DNA of 64,000 bases from Gordionus sp. m RMFG-2023 (Eukaryota; Nematomorpha; Gordioida; Chordodea; Parachordodidae), in contig NC_088779.1 of NCBI RefSeq assembly GCF_954871325.1, forward strand, positions 31,370,729 to 31,434,728, given 5' to 3'. Positions 1 through 9,147 of the stretch are shown here, piece by piece. The stretch's first letter is position 1. Each line of letters opens with the position of its first letter. A model generated the notes under the pieces. The model had not been told where the DNA came from. It did no database searches and saw nothing but the letters and a program-made list of their open reading frames with translations. A program made the position numbers and the translations under genes.

Positions 1-101
1 CAACCTCTGCAGTTTTATATCTCAGAGCAGTAATAATTTCTCTAATTCTTTTGCAAAAAATTTCCAGACTACGGATTTTTTATTATCCAGAGTTAGGATA
101 C

Positions 102-145
<44 letters not shown>

Positions 146-260
146 AAGAGAAGAGAAGAGAAGAGAAGAGAAGAGAAGAGAAAGAAAGAAAGAAGAAAGA
201 AAGAAAGAAAGAAAGAAAAAGAAAGAAAGAAAGAAAGAATCTCTTCTCTTCTCTTCTCTG
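102..260. repeat. Compound purine/pyrimidine microsatellite with hairpin symmetry
   Basis: A CTTT tract is followed by AAGAG units, then GAAA units, then CTCTT units. The AAGAG block (about 146-181) is the reverse complement of the CTCTT block (about 240-259), and the CTTT tract is complementary to the GAAA tract, so one strand can fold into a long hairpin. Open frames across it are low-complexity artefacts. Confidence 0.95.
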
Positions 261-793
261 AAAAGAGAAAATTATTTATATAATTATTAAAGTAGATGCA
301 TCCATTTTTAAAAATATGTAAAATTATGGTAACTTTTGCAATTTTAGATTTTTGATTGATTGAATTCTATAATGACGTCAATTATAATTATGATTTTGAA
401 ATGGTAGAAATTAAAAATTCATCGAAATCCTGATTGACATTAAAAAAATTACAAGAGCGATGTTGACCAATTATTAGAATAAAAAGGTAGAAAGAAATTT
501 CTGCGCCGGCCGTGCGCCGCCTATATGAAAATCGGGGGTGCGCCTGCGTGATTTTCTTAAACGGCAGCGTTTTCGGCGCAGGTCTAATTATAGGCAAAGT
601 TTTTAATGACTGTACTTTTGTAATCGTAAAAAATTTATGAAAACGTTCCATTGTTAAATTCATCGAAGAAACGAGATATTTTATTTTAAAAGTTCCGCCA
701 CTGATGGTGATATTCTTTTAAAATAAACTAAACATAAAAATCCACAAATAATAAAAGTGATCTTTACATTTTTTTAAAAAATGTAATAGATAT
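261..793. other. No gene seen; one G+C-rich patch
   Basis: AT-rich sequence with no recognisable coding signal. Positions about 503-585 form a conspicuous G+C-rich island with GCGCC/GGCGC words, unlike the surroundings, which may be the tip of an unidentified element. Confidence 0.5.
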
Positions 794-1071
794 CAGACCT
801 GCATTGGTACCATTTGCAAGGCCTGGCTCAAATTCTTCAGCCAGACCTGGATTTTTTAAAAATATATTAAATTTTTATAACTAATAATGGCAATTTAAAA
901 CGGTTTTAAAACATATGGCCTGGCCCTGTTATATTTTAAAAAAATTTAGGCCTACGGGTATTTTAAAAAAATCGTTTTTAAGCCCTACTGGGGATATTTA
1001 AAACAATAACATGCTCTCTGGCCAGTGTACAGAACCCAGGCTGGACTTAAGGCTGGGCCAGCAAGTCTCTG
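794..1071. mobile_element. hAT-like MITE
   Basis: The ends are a rough inverted pair: CAGACCTGCA on the left against the reverse complement of GCAAGTCTCTG on the right. The body has GGCCTGG/CCAGGCC words, T-runs followed by A-runs, and a CTAATAATGGC word that recurs near 23.7, 48.2 and 57.5 kb. The same kind of ends bound the better-defined copy at 28,037-28,422. The flanking 8-mers are similar but not identical, so the duplication is decayed or my ends are off by a base or two. No coding capacity. Confidence 0.55.
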
Positions 1072-1192
1072 ATAATATAATCAATCGACTCTTTCAAAAA
1101 TTAATACATCTGTTAAAATAAATTGATTTACCATATAAAATATATGCAAAAAAAAATGGAAACTTCAACATGCACAATATGACAAAATGGGC

Positions 1193-1847
1193 AAGTCACT
1201 GAAACTTGAGGAAATTTTTAATGTGATCAGACAAATCTAAAAATTTAATATTTTTTCAAGTTATTACAATCTTAATAAAAATGGATATGATCATTACTCG
1301 GTCAACATAGCAAAAACTTAATAGACCAAAATAATATATCAACCATACTCAACATATTGAGCGCATGGAGAGATCTTAGGCAAAATCGCCAGAAGTCGAA
1401 GAAAATCTTCCTCTCATTTATATATATGAATATTCCTATTTTGGTAATGTTAAAAATATGTCAAATTTAAGTAAATTAATTAAATTTTTAAAGGATATAA
1501 ATTTATATAGAACTATTTTCGTTTTTCCTTAAAAAAAATATATAACTATATTAACATTGTTTATATATTATGTTTATTCAAATAATTTGCTTGTATTTGA
1601 TTTAATAGCCCAAACTTAGTAGTATCCATAGCAGATGCCTTTTAAATTTTTTTAAATAATATACTCAATTTGTAATGTAAAATTAGAGAATTGTGAAAAT
1701 TTTAACAAGAAAATAATATGCAATTCTTAAAATAATTAAGTAATGTAACTTTGAATTATTATTACATCAAAAAATTTCCACTCATATCCATATAATCGTG
1801 TATCTATTATTTTTAAATAAAAAAATTTCCTCAAGTTTCAGTGACTT
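1193..1847. mobile_element. Short inverted-repeat element, possibly mariner-like
   Basis: A 27-bp terminal inverted repeat starting AAGTCACTGAAACTTGAGG (1193-1219) has its near-perfect reverse complement at 1821-1847. The interior of about 600 bp has no intact frame. The right end abuts TA and the left abuts CA, compatible with a worn TA target duplication of the Tc1/mariner type, but I could not identify a transposase. It could be a MITE of another superfamily. Confidence 0.6.
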
Positions 1848-1957
1848 ACCATAAAATGAATTATATCATTAAAAAGATGTACTATTTGCTTGCTTTTTAA
1901 AAAATACCCAGCAATGTGTGAGCAAAGCATGCTTACCATAAATAAGGCCTACATAAT

Positions 1958-2388
1958 TTTCAAAATTTCACCGTACAGAAATGTTTAACTTAACAGTATA
2001 TTTATTTATTTTTTTACCCCTTTTTTTTTTTGAATAAATTGGTTTTATTTTTCTTTAAAACAATAAAAAAAATATAATTGATAATAATTATGAATTTCCA
2101 CTTTTTTTTAGTTTATATAAGATTATTATTATTTTTTTTTATAAATATTAAATTATTATTTATTTTTTTTTACATAATAAATATTAAAAATATTTATATA
2201 ATGACGTTCAAGATGACTGCGCGAAACAAAAAAAAAATATTAAAATAAAACTTCAAACAAAAAAAATATTTATATAATGACGTTCAAGATGACTGCGCGA
2301 AACAAAAAAAAAATATTAAAAATAAAATTTCAAACAAAAAAAATATTTCATGACTCATACAAAAAAAATAATAAAACTATTTATAACA
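1958..2388 (-). repeat. 3' LTR of the Gypsy element
   Basis: A 431-bp copy of the 8711-9142 repeat in the same orientation, including the internal 76-bp duplication (units near 2203 and 2279). It is preceded on the minus strand by the polypurine tract. Confidence 0.93.
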
Positions 2389-2398
2389 CGCCCCCATT
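2389..2398 (-). promoter_or_regulatory. Polypurine tract
   Basis: AATGGGGGCG on the minus strand directly abuts the TGTTATA start of the 3' LTR, the expected place for plus-strand priming. Confidence 0.75.
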
Positions 2399-2633
2399 AA
2401 ATGAAAACCCTTGAACATACAAAAAAAATTTAAAATTGTTGTTTAACAAAGATAAACAAGGGGGTTTTGTACATAAAATCAAAATGTAATTATTTATTAT
2501 TCTCTACATATGTTAACATAAATAAAAAAAAATATATGATGTAAAATATCTTATCGTAATTTTTCCCGAAAATCTATTAAAGAAAATGATATTTTAAAAA
2601 AAAATTGTTTTATTATTACTAAATTTGTAAAAT

Positions 2634-3245
2634 TTATTCTGGTCCCATTACATCCTCCAACAATTCCTGAATCTCAGAGGCCGACAAATCAACCATCGGC
2701 CACTCTTCAGCGTAATAGGCCCTGGGACTCGCCTCCGGCGCTTCTTCTCGAAACGGCTCAATAATCCCCACCGGTCGCCCCATCGCAGTTATGGATGGAT
2801 CTTGTTGCGGCATTGCCTCTATCGTCAAAGGCGGCAAAATGGTCCTAACTGGGCGTGCGTCGCTCCTTCCCGGGCTTCGGCTTCTGTGGCTCGTCGTTTC
2901 CCTATTATCATTTAAGTCTTGCCTACGATTTGGCCCACGGGGGCACCGCATTCGCAAATGACTAGGCGAACCACACAAGTAACAAGAACGTCTCCTCCTC
3001 GAGCGCATGCTGAGGTGCCGGGGCTCCGGCAATTCGGAGTGATCTAAATTGTTCGTTATTATTCCGGACACTCCCCTTTGGACCGGGGGCGATCTACTGT
3101 TTCGGCGTATTGGAGGCGAATGGTCTATTATGCTTCGGTAATTCAAAGGCGAGATCGGTCGCCCATCCTCATTAACATATCCTCGATAAATACTTATCCT
3201 AACGGTTAAATTCTCCCAATATATGCACCGATGCCTCCCCGACAT
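2634..3245 (-). CDS. Extra CCHC zinc-knuckle ORF downstream of pol
   Basis: 203 residues between the end of pol and the 3' LTR, starting at ATG 3245. Residues 88-101 form one perfect CCHC knuckle (CYLCGSPSHLRMRC) directly after an arginine run (RSRRRRS); arginine/serine-rich stretches flank it and the C-terminus is acidic. It is markedly G+C-richer than its flanks. Most Gypsy elements have no such ORF, or have an env there; this one shows no signal peptide or membrane segment. The knuckle and basic regions suggest RNA or DNA binding, but the function is unknown. It could be a displaced Gag fragment or a captured gene. Confidence 0.75.
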   Translation of the reverse strand: MSGRHRCIYWENLTVRISIYRGYVNEDGRPISPLNYRSIIDHSPPIRRNSRSPPVQRGVSGIITNNLDHSELPEPRHLSMRSRRRRSCYLCGSPSHLRMRCPRGPNRRQDLNDNRETTSHRSRSPGRSDARPVRTILPPLTIEAMPQQDPSITAMGRPVGIIEPFREEAPEASPRAYYAEEWPMVDLSASEIQELLEDVMGPE

Positions 3246-3489
3246 TCCTTAACCTCCAACATTATTAGCACCGGTTACCATTATTATTATTGATCCCCCT
3301 TTTTTTTTAAATTTGATTTAATCTCGGAATTGCTGAGGTATTATCATCTTGGGTTAATTATTATTATCGATTTTTTTTTATTAAATTTGATTTAATCTCG
3401 GAACTGCGGAGGTATTATCATCTTGGGTTAATTATTATTATTAGTATTATTATTTTCTATGTGCTTCAACTCGAGAATTGCTAAGATAT

Positions 3490-6400
3490 CTATCCCTCTC
3501 TCCTCGCCGCATCATGGCTAGATTTCAATCTTTCAGACTCTACTCTCTTCCGTATCTGTTCTACGTGTCTAACTCCTTCCTTTCCGTCCACGAATTTTAC
3601 TCTCACCATTTTATGCCCCATGTTCTGTATAATTATTCCTGACTCCCATTTTCGGGTACCTCCAAAAATTCTCGCCCATACGGTCTGACCATTCACAAAT
3701 TCACACTGATTATCCATTGAATTTTCCTCCTGCGCCGGTTTGGGTCTTAAGAAATCCAACTGAATACGAGTTCTACGGCCCAAAAACTTTTCTGCTGGGG
3801 ACAATTCCTCTCCCTTTCGACTATTGTTATAATACGCAATCGCTATCCAAATCTCTCCACCCCCATATTTCGACTTCCTCAACCAACTCTTTACCACCGC
3901 CACCATCCTTTCCGCCTGCCCATTCGAGCTTGGGTGGTAAGGAGGTGCCAAAATGTGTCTCGCCCCAGTTTCAGTACAAAAAACTTTAAATTGTTTACTT
4001 ATAAAAGCGGGTCCTCCATCCGACACGACTATTTCCGCTACCCCAAACTTTGCCCAAAGATCTTTTAACGTCTTAATTACCACTTGCGTTGTTAACCCCT
4101 TTACTTCTTGATACTCTACCCATTTTGAGTAAGCGTCCACTACGAGGAGATATATTTTATTTTCGAAGTCGAAAAAGTCTAAGTGTACTCTTTCCCATGG
4201 TTGAGTAGCCCTAGGCCAAATACTTTTCTTGTCCTTTCGAGGCATACTTGCCCATGAATTACACATTTCACAACTTCTCACCATATTCTCGATTTCTTTA
4301 TTCATGCCAGGCCACCATACGTATTCCCGCCCCCATTGTTTCATTCGTTCCATACCCTGATGTCCAGCATGGATCATTGTCTTTACTGCCTCCCGCAATC
4401 TGGACGGCACCACTCCCCGACTTCCTCGTACCACACACTCGTCCACTATCGTTAGCTCTTTCTCCACTTGCTTGAACTTCTTGTCCCCATCTCGCCATTG
4501 CTTCCGACCCAATATGCACGCTTTGATTCTCGTCAACTCGCGATCTTTTAAAGTAGCATTTTTGAGTTGTTCCCATGCAACTGGTCCTCCTTTAGATATT
4601 CCGACTATCGCTCTAATCAACCCGTGCTCATCCTCTTCATCCATATCTTTCGACCTACTCGTTTCGCAATCCTCTCCCGCTCCACATCTAGAAAGAATAT
4701 CCGGTAAGTAATTTTCTCTTCCTCGTCGGTATTTCACTTGCACGTCGAAACTGCCTACCAGCAATAGCCATCGCTGCAACCTAGGCGACAACATGAGCTC
4801 CTTGTTGTCCTTTCTGAAAAGATGAACCAAGGGCTTGTGATCCGTATATATGACAAATCGACGTCCGATCAAGTATTCCCGACATTTAGTCAATCCAAAT
4901 ATAACCGCTAGCGCTTCTTGTTCGATCACTGAATATCTTGTCTCGGCCTCTCTAAAGATTCTTGAGAAAAATAAAATAGGTCTCTCCAATTCGTCTATAC
5001 AATGTAATAGCGCTCCACCCACACCCCTATTTGAAGCATCAACGGCCAATATCACTGGCACATCGTTATCAAAACATACTAGTACTGGTTCCCTTCCAAT
5101 CCTCAATTTCAACTCCTCAAAAGCCTCCTCCTGTTCAATCTTCCATTCAAATCTTTCTCCTTTCTTTAACAATTTATACAACGGCGCCGCTATCTGCGCG
5201 AAGCCTTCCACAAAACGGTGATAATAATTCACCATTCCTAAGAAAGCTTGTACTTCCACTTTATTATTAGGCTTCAACATGCTTGTTATATTTGCCATAT
5301 TTTTGTCTAAAGGTCTGACCTCTTTCCCATTGATTTTATGCCCCAAATATACGATTTCTGATACTCCCAACACACTTTTTTCAACGCTTGCCCGCAATCC
5401 TTTATCCTTGATCCTTTTGAACACCTCCTCCAATCTTCGTTCGTGTTGCTCGGGAGTCTTTCCCATCACTAATACGTCATCCATGTAGTAAAATACTCCC
5501 TCTAGTCCTTGAAAAACTGCCGCCATCGTTCGTTGAAAAATTGGAGCCGACACGCTAAGTCCAAACGGCAATCTACAGAAGGCATACAATCCCTTCGGAG
5601 TCGTGATCGTTAATAGCTTTTGTACCTCGGGTTTCACCTTCAATTGTAAGTAAGCGTTCGAAAAGTCCACCTTTGAAAAATATATGCTACCCTTTAAATT
5701 AGCTAATATTTCTTCAATCCGAGGTAACGGATATTTTATCTCCACAACCCACGGGTTTAGCGTGACCCGAAAATCAGCGCATAAACGAAGCTTTCCATTG
5801 GCCTTCTTCACGGGTACTAACGGTGTTGCCCATTCGCTATATTCCACTGGACAAACAATGCCCTTCTGCACCCACTGCTCCAATTCCTTGTCTACTTCAT
5901 TTCGCCATTCGAACGGTATCCGACGTAATGCACAAAACTTGGGCACATATCCCTCCTTTAATTTGATATCCACTTCATAATCTCGGAGACAACCCAACTT
6001 CTCATCAAAAATCTCCTTGTAATTTTTCATCAAGTTTCTCACTCCCTCTTGTACTTTGATCATACCAAATTCTATCTCTCTATCCCGCAATTCCCTCTCT
6101 TCCCGTCGTCTCGTTTCCTTTCCATCCATTTCCATTTGTTGGCTATGTGTTCCCTTAGTATTTCCTTGTTCCAAATCATCATCTTCTCTAGTCTCTTCTT
6201 CTGGCAACATTATTTTCCCATCTGCCAATCTCTCCAGCTCCGCTTCAAACTTTCCTTGATCATGAATTTCTTTCTGTTCTTCAGTATCATTTCTTTCTTC
6301 CTTTCTCCCAAAGTCGCGACAACTCCTAAAATTCTCTCCAATACCTCCCCTAAAATTCTCCCCAATACCTCCCCTATAGTTCCCCCCAAAACCTCCCTTA

Positions 6401-6654
6401 TAGTTCCCCCCAAAACCTCCCCTACAGTCTCTAACAACCCTATTATCCTCTCTTCTCCTTTCCCCATCCAAAAAGGTTTCAATTCCTGGCAATCTCTCTC
6501 CATACCACAAATTCATATCTCTATTTTCTTCATATCTTGCAACAGGTAAAAATACACCACACCATGCGAATACCCCCAAAAACCACAATCTGGACCAATT
6601 CGGGTGATCCAATCCCATCCCACTACTGACTCTACTTTTCGATCTACTATCCAT
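3490..6654 (-). CDS. pol: Pol polyprotein: reverse transcriptase, RNase H, integrase
   Basis: 1054 residues. The N-terminal 1-40 overlaps the protease frame and may not be translated as such; 78-110 holds glycine-rich GGFGGNY/GGIGENF repeats. Reverse transcriptase spans about 235-440 with catalytic YYMDD at 389-393. RNase H spans about 530-655, with acidic residues near D539, E580 and D605. Integrase spans about 755-935: an HHCC zinc site (H762, H766, C795, C798) and DDE core near D825, D879 and E915. A C-terminal tail follows. Motifs such as ADFRVTLN and YHPSSNGQAER fit the Mag/K02A2.6 group. Open throughout. Confidence 0.95.
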   Translation of the reverse strand: MDSRSKSRVSSGMGLDHPNWSRLWFLGVFAWCGVFLPVARYEENRDMNLWYGERLPGIETFLDGERRREDNRVVRDCRGGFGGNYKGGFGGNYRGGIGENFRGGIGENFRSCRDFGRKEERNDTEEQKEIHDQGKFEAELERLADGKIMLPEEETREDDDLEQGNTKGTHSQQMEMDGKETRRREERELRDREIEFGMIKVQEGVRNLMKNYKEIFDEKLGCLRDYEVDIKLKEGYVPKFCALRRIPFEWRNEVDKELEQWVQKGIVCPVEYSEWATPLVPVKKANGKLRLCADFRVTLNPWVVEIKYPLPRIEEILANLKGSIYFSKVDFSNAYLQLKVKPEVQKLLTITTPKGLYAFCRLPFGLSVSAPIFQRTMAAVFQGLEGVFYYMDDVLVMGKTPEQHERRLEEVFKRIKDKGLRASVEKSVLGVSEIVYLGHKINGKEVRPLDKNMANITSMLKPNNKVEVQAFLGMVNYYHRFVEGFAQIAAPLYKLLKKGERFEWKIEQEEAFEELKLRIGREPVLVCFDNDVPVILAVDASNRGVGGALLHCIDELERPILFFSRIFREAETRYSVIEQEALAVIFGLTKCREYLIGRRFVIYTDHKPLVHLFRKDNKELMLSPRLQRWLLLVGSFDVQVKYRRGRENYLPDILSRCGAGEDCETSRSKDMDEEDEHGLIRAIVGISKGGPVAWEQLKNATLKDRELTRIKACILGRKQWRDGDKKFKQVEKELTIVDECVVRGSRGVVPSRLREAVKTMIHAGHQGMERMKQWGREYVWWPGMNKEIENMVRSCEMCNSWASMPRKDKKSIWPRATQPWERVHLDFFDFENKIYLLVVDAYSKWVEYQEVKGLTTQVVIKTLKDLWAKFGVAEIVVSDGGPAFISKQFKVFCTETGARHILAPPYHPSSNGQAERMVAVVKSWLRKSKYGGGEIWIAIAYYNNSRKGEELSPAEKFLGRRTRIQLDFLRPKPAQEENSMDNQCEFVNGQTVWARIFGGTRKWESGIIIQNMGHKMVRVKFVDGKEGVRHVEQIRKRVESERLKSSHDAARREG

Positions 6655-6962
6655 AAGTCCAAAATCTCCACTCTATTCTCTAATATCACCTTTAACTCCA
6701 CCCTTCCCATCACTGCGACTTCTGATCCATCCAACTGACGGATCTTGATGTCCTCCCGTTTAATTATCCCTTCCGACCAAATACTCTGATATTTCTCATA
6801 TCCCATCACGGATATGGCTGCCCCGGTATCAAATAACATGGATACCATATTTCCATTCAAATTTATCCAAACTCTAGGGCAAGGATCATGTATCCTTTCC
6901 TCTTGTATCATATATATGCTTTTTGATACCCAATCTTTCTCACTATAATCTAATCTTTCCAT
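6513..6962 (-). CDS. Retrotransposon aspartic protease
   Basis: 149 residues, between the zinc-knuckle ORF and pol. It contains the retropepsin active-site motif LFDTGA (DTG at about 45-47), followed by AISVMG and a later hydrophobic WIVD segment as in pepsin-like retroviral proteases. It would act as a dimer to cleave element polyproteins. It overlaps the start of the pol ORF by about 142 bp in another frame, an arrangement often handled by frameshifting or re-initiation; I see no way to decide which. Relatives with a nearly identical core lie at 25.6-25.8 and 44.6 kb. Confidence 0.88.
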   Translation of the reverse strand: MERLDYSEKDWVSKSIYMIQEERIHDPCPRVWINLNGNMVSMLFDTGAAISVMGYEKYQSIWSEGIIKREDIKIRQLDGSEVAVMGRVELKVILENRVEILDLWIVDRKVESVVGWDWITRIGPDCGFWGYSHGVVYFYLLQDMKKIEI

Positions 6963-7016
6963 CTCTTTCGCCCAAAGCCCCCCGACCTTTGCGGCATGCT
7001 CTTTGCCATCATATAG

Positions 7017-7763
7017 TCACAAATACTCGCAATCTCTCGCCCCATGTCCTTCCTTCCGGCAACGGAAACAGATTCTATTCTGCTCTTTATTCACAGCCAA
7101 AAATGGTACTCCTACCTCTTTATTTTTTTCACTTTCTATAATTCTAACATTTGGAGCACTTTGCCCCATGTCCCTCTGCGGAAAACCGCCTCTAGTTTTG
7201 AAATTACCCACATTGCATTCCTCCCTATTATGACCAAATCGACCACAACCTGCACATCGTAGCTTATCACGTCTTCCTGAACAAAACGTGGCTATATGTC
7301 CATATTTTCCACATTCAAAACATTTCGTTTCTTGGCAATCTCTGACCATATGTCCCTGTCTTCCGCAATTATAACAATTCATTCTCCCCCTTACTCTTGA
7401 ATCAAAGTTGGGTCTCATTTCTCCTCTCCTTCCCTGTGAACTTTCTCTAGGTCCCCTATATGTCCCCAATCTCTGATTAGTATATGAATCTCTCCTTTCA
7501 GGCCTATAGGTTAATTTATCTAATTCGCTATCCGTCCACCCATTAATTAACTCCTGCACTGGGAACCATGTTATCTTTCCCATAACATCCTCTTCCCCAT
7601 TATGTCCTTCTATAGTCAATGTCTGCCCCTTTATTTTCACACTTCGACTTCTTCTCAACTTTCTTCCCCATATTAAGCTACACATCCATATTACTAATAT
7701 AACCAATGCCCCAAAAATATTATACTGTATTTCCCAGTATTTTACAAATTTTAAACTTTTCAT
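7017..7763 (-). CDS. Gag-like protein with membrane segment and four zinc knuckles
   Basis: 248 residues, first ORF of the LTR element. Residues about 15-33 form a hydrophobic stretch (NIFGALVILVIWMCSLIWG) followed by a basic run, looking like a single membrane anchor with an inside-positive flank. The middle is charged and unrecognised. The C-terminal half carries four CCHC knuckles (about 130-143, 148-161, 170-183, 232-245), the nucleocapsid-type RNA-binding motif. A normal Gypsy Gag also has a large capsid domain, which I do not see here. ATG start at 7763. The protease ORF begins about 55 bp downstream. Whether this is the only structural protein is unclear. Confidence 0.82.
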   Translation of the reverse strand: MKSLKFVKYWEIQYNIFGALVILVIWMCSLIWGRKLRRSRSVKIKGQTLTIEGHNGEEDVMGKITWFPVQELINGWTDSELDKLTYRPERRDSYTNQRLGTYRGPRESSQGRRGEMRPNFDSRVRGRMNCYNCGRQGHMVRDCQETKCFECGKYGHIATFCSGRRDKLRCAGCGRFGHNREECNVGNFKTRGGFPQRDMGQSAPNVRIIESEKNKEVGVPFLAVNKEQNRICFRCRKEGHGARDCEYL

Positions 7764-8035
7764 TTCGACCTTATAAAAAATTTATAATTAATTTCAAAAT
7801 AAAAATTTTTGTTATTTGTAATGTTAATAGATATGATATTATTAATAGTGTAAACAACCCAATAATACACATGTACATCTACAGTTAATAAGTCTAAAGA
7901 TACGACAAAAATTTGGGCAAATTTTGTGTAACAGATTTACAACTCGTAAAATTCGGACAGCACTTCCGTACGATAAGACTTTTTTTTTATTTTGAGAGAG
8001 AAGAGAAAAAAAATAAAATAAATGGACAGCTGATG

Positions 8036-8665
8036 TCGATGATGAAGACGATGTACAATTCACTTCAAGACTCAAATACCACTATATGATATTTTTCACT
8101 CGAAGACTCAAATACCACTATATGATATTTTACCGTAGATGTAGATGAAGACGATGTACAATTCACTTCAAGACTCAAATACCACTATATGATATTTTCC
8201 ACTCGAAGACTCAAATACCACTATATGATATTTTACCGTAGATGTAGATGAAGACGATTTCACTTCAAGACTCAAATACCACTATATGATATTTTCCACT
8301 CGAAGACTCAAATACCACTATATGATATTTTACCGTAGATGTAGATGAAGACGATGTCACTTCAAGACTCAAATACCACTATATGATATTTTCCACTCGA
8401 AGACTCAAATACCACTATATGATATTTTACCGTAGATGTAGATGAAGACGATGTACACTTCACTTCAAGACTCAAATACCACTATATGATATTTTCCACT
8501 CGAAGACTCAAATACCACTATATGATATTTTACCGTGTAGATGAAGACGATGTACACTTCACTTCAAGACTCAAATACCACTATATGATATTTTCCACTC
8601 GAAGACTCAAATACCACTATATGATATTTTCCACTCGAAGACTCAAATACCACTATATGATATTA
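8036..8665. repeat. Tandem repeats in the leader of the Gypsy element
   Basis: About six units of 97-103 bp, each with two sub-repeats of the word GACTCAAATACCACTATATG, preceded alternately by CACTTCAA and CCACTCGAA, plus a linker containing GTAGATGAAGACGATG. Unit starts marked by ACCGT fall near 8132, 8235, 8332, 8429 and 8532. The array lies between the primer site and the first ORF, in the untranslated leader. Frames across it are artefacts. Confidence 0.9.
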
Positions 8666-8691
8666 CGACAACCGCACTAACCAGGTTGCTT

Positions 8692-8709
8692 TGTATAAAC
8701 ACGGCACCA
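8692..8709 (-). promoter_or_regulatory. tRNA primer-binding site
   Basis: On the minus strand TGGTGCCGTG begins one base after the LTR, where reverse transcription is normally primed by the 3' end of a tRNA. The first ten bases would pair with a tRNA ending CACGGCACCA. I cannot say which tRNA this is. Confidence 0.75.
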
Positions 8710-8710
8710 A

Positions 8711-9142
8711 TTTCAAAATTTCACCGTACAGAAATGTTTAACTTAACAGTATATTTATTTATTTTTTTACCCCTTTTTTTTTTTGAATAAATTGGTTTTA
8801 TTTTTCTTTAAAACAATAAAAAAAATATAATTGATAATAATTATGAATTTCCACTTTTTTTTAGTTTATATAAGATTATTATTATTTTTTTTTATAAATA
8901 TTAAATTATTATTTATTTTTTTTTACATAATAAATATTAAAAATATTTATATAATGACGTTCAAGATGACTGCGCGAAACAAAAAAAAAATATTAAAATA
9001 AAACTTCAAACAAAAAAAATATTTATATAATGACGTTCAAGATGACTGCGCGAAACAAAAAAAAAAATATTAAAAATAAAATTTCAAACAAAAAAAATAT
9101 TTCATGACTCATACAAAAAAAATAATAAAACTATTTATAACA
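8711..9142 (-). repeat. 5' LTR of the Gypsy element
   Basis: A 432-bp repeat that on the minus strand begins TGTTATAAATAG. It contains a 76-bp internal tandem duplication around the word GACGTTCAAGATGACTGCGC. It is followed, after one spacer base, by the primer-binding site. The other end is TTTTGAAA, not the usual CA. Confidence 0.93.
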
Positions 9143-9147
9143 ATAAT

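Larger units (their letters stand above)
1958..9142 (-). mobile_element. Ty3/Gypsy LTR retrotransposon, Mag/K02A2.6-like, whole-looking
   Basis: A complete LTR element read on the minus strand. Its two LTRs (8711-9142 upstream, 1958-2388 downstream) appear identical apart from one base of an A-run, so the insertion is young. A 5-bp target duplication ATAAT flanks it at 1953-1957 and 9143-9147. In transcription order it has: LTR, primer-binding site, tandem-repeat leader, zinc-knuckle ORF, protease ORF, RT-RNase H-integrase ORF, an extra CCHC ORF, polypurine tract, LTR. RT and integrase motifs resemble the Mag/K02A2.6 branch of Gypsy elements. Its body is less A+T-rich than the surroundings. 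All four main ORFs are open, and it looks whole. Older relatives lie at 25.2-26.2, 43.9-44.8 and 61.4-64 kb. Confidence 0.93.

Noticed and set aside
3717-6549. Many plus-strand frames opposite the pol gene
   Set aside because: They lie antisense to a 1054-codon ORF with all RT, RNase H and integrase motifs; their sequences are low-complexity mirror products without recognisable domains.
8036-8665. Possible CRISPR-like array
   Set aside because: Repeats are contiguous with no unique spacers, and they lie in the leader of a eukaryotic LTR element.
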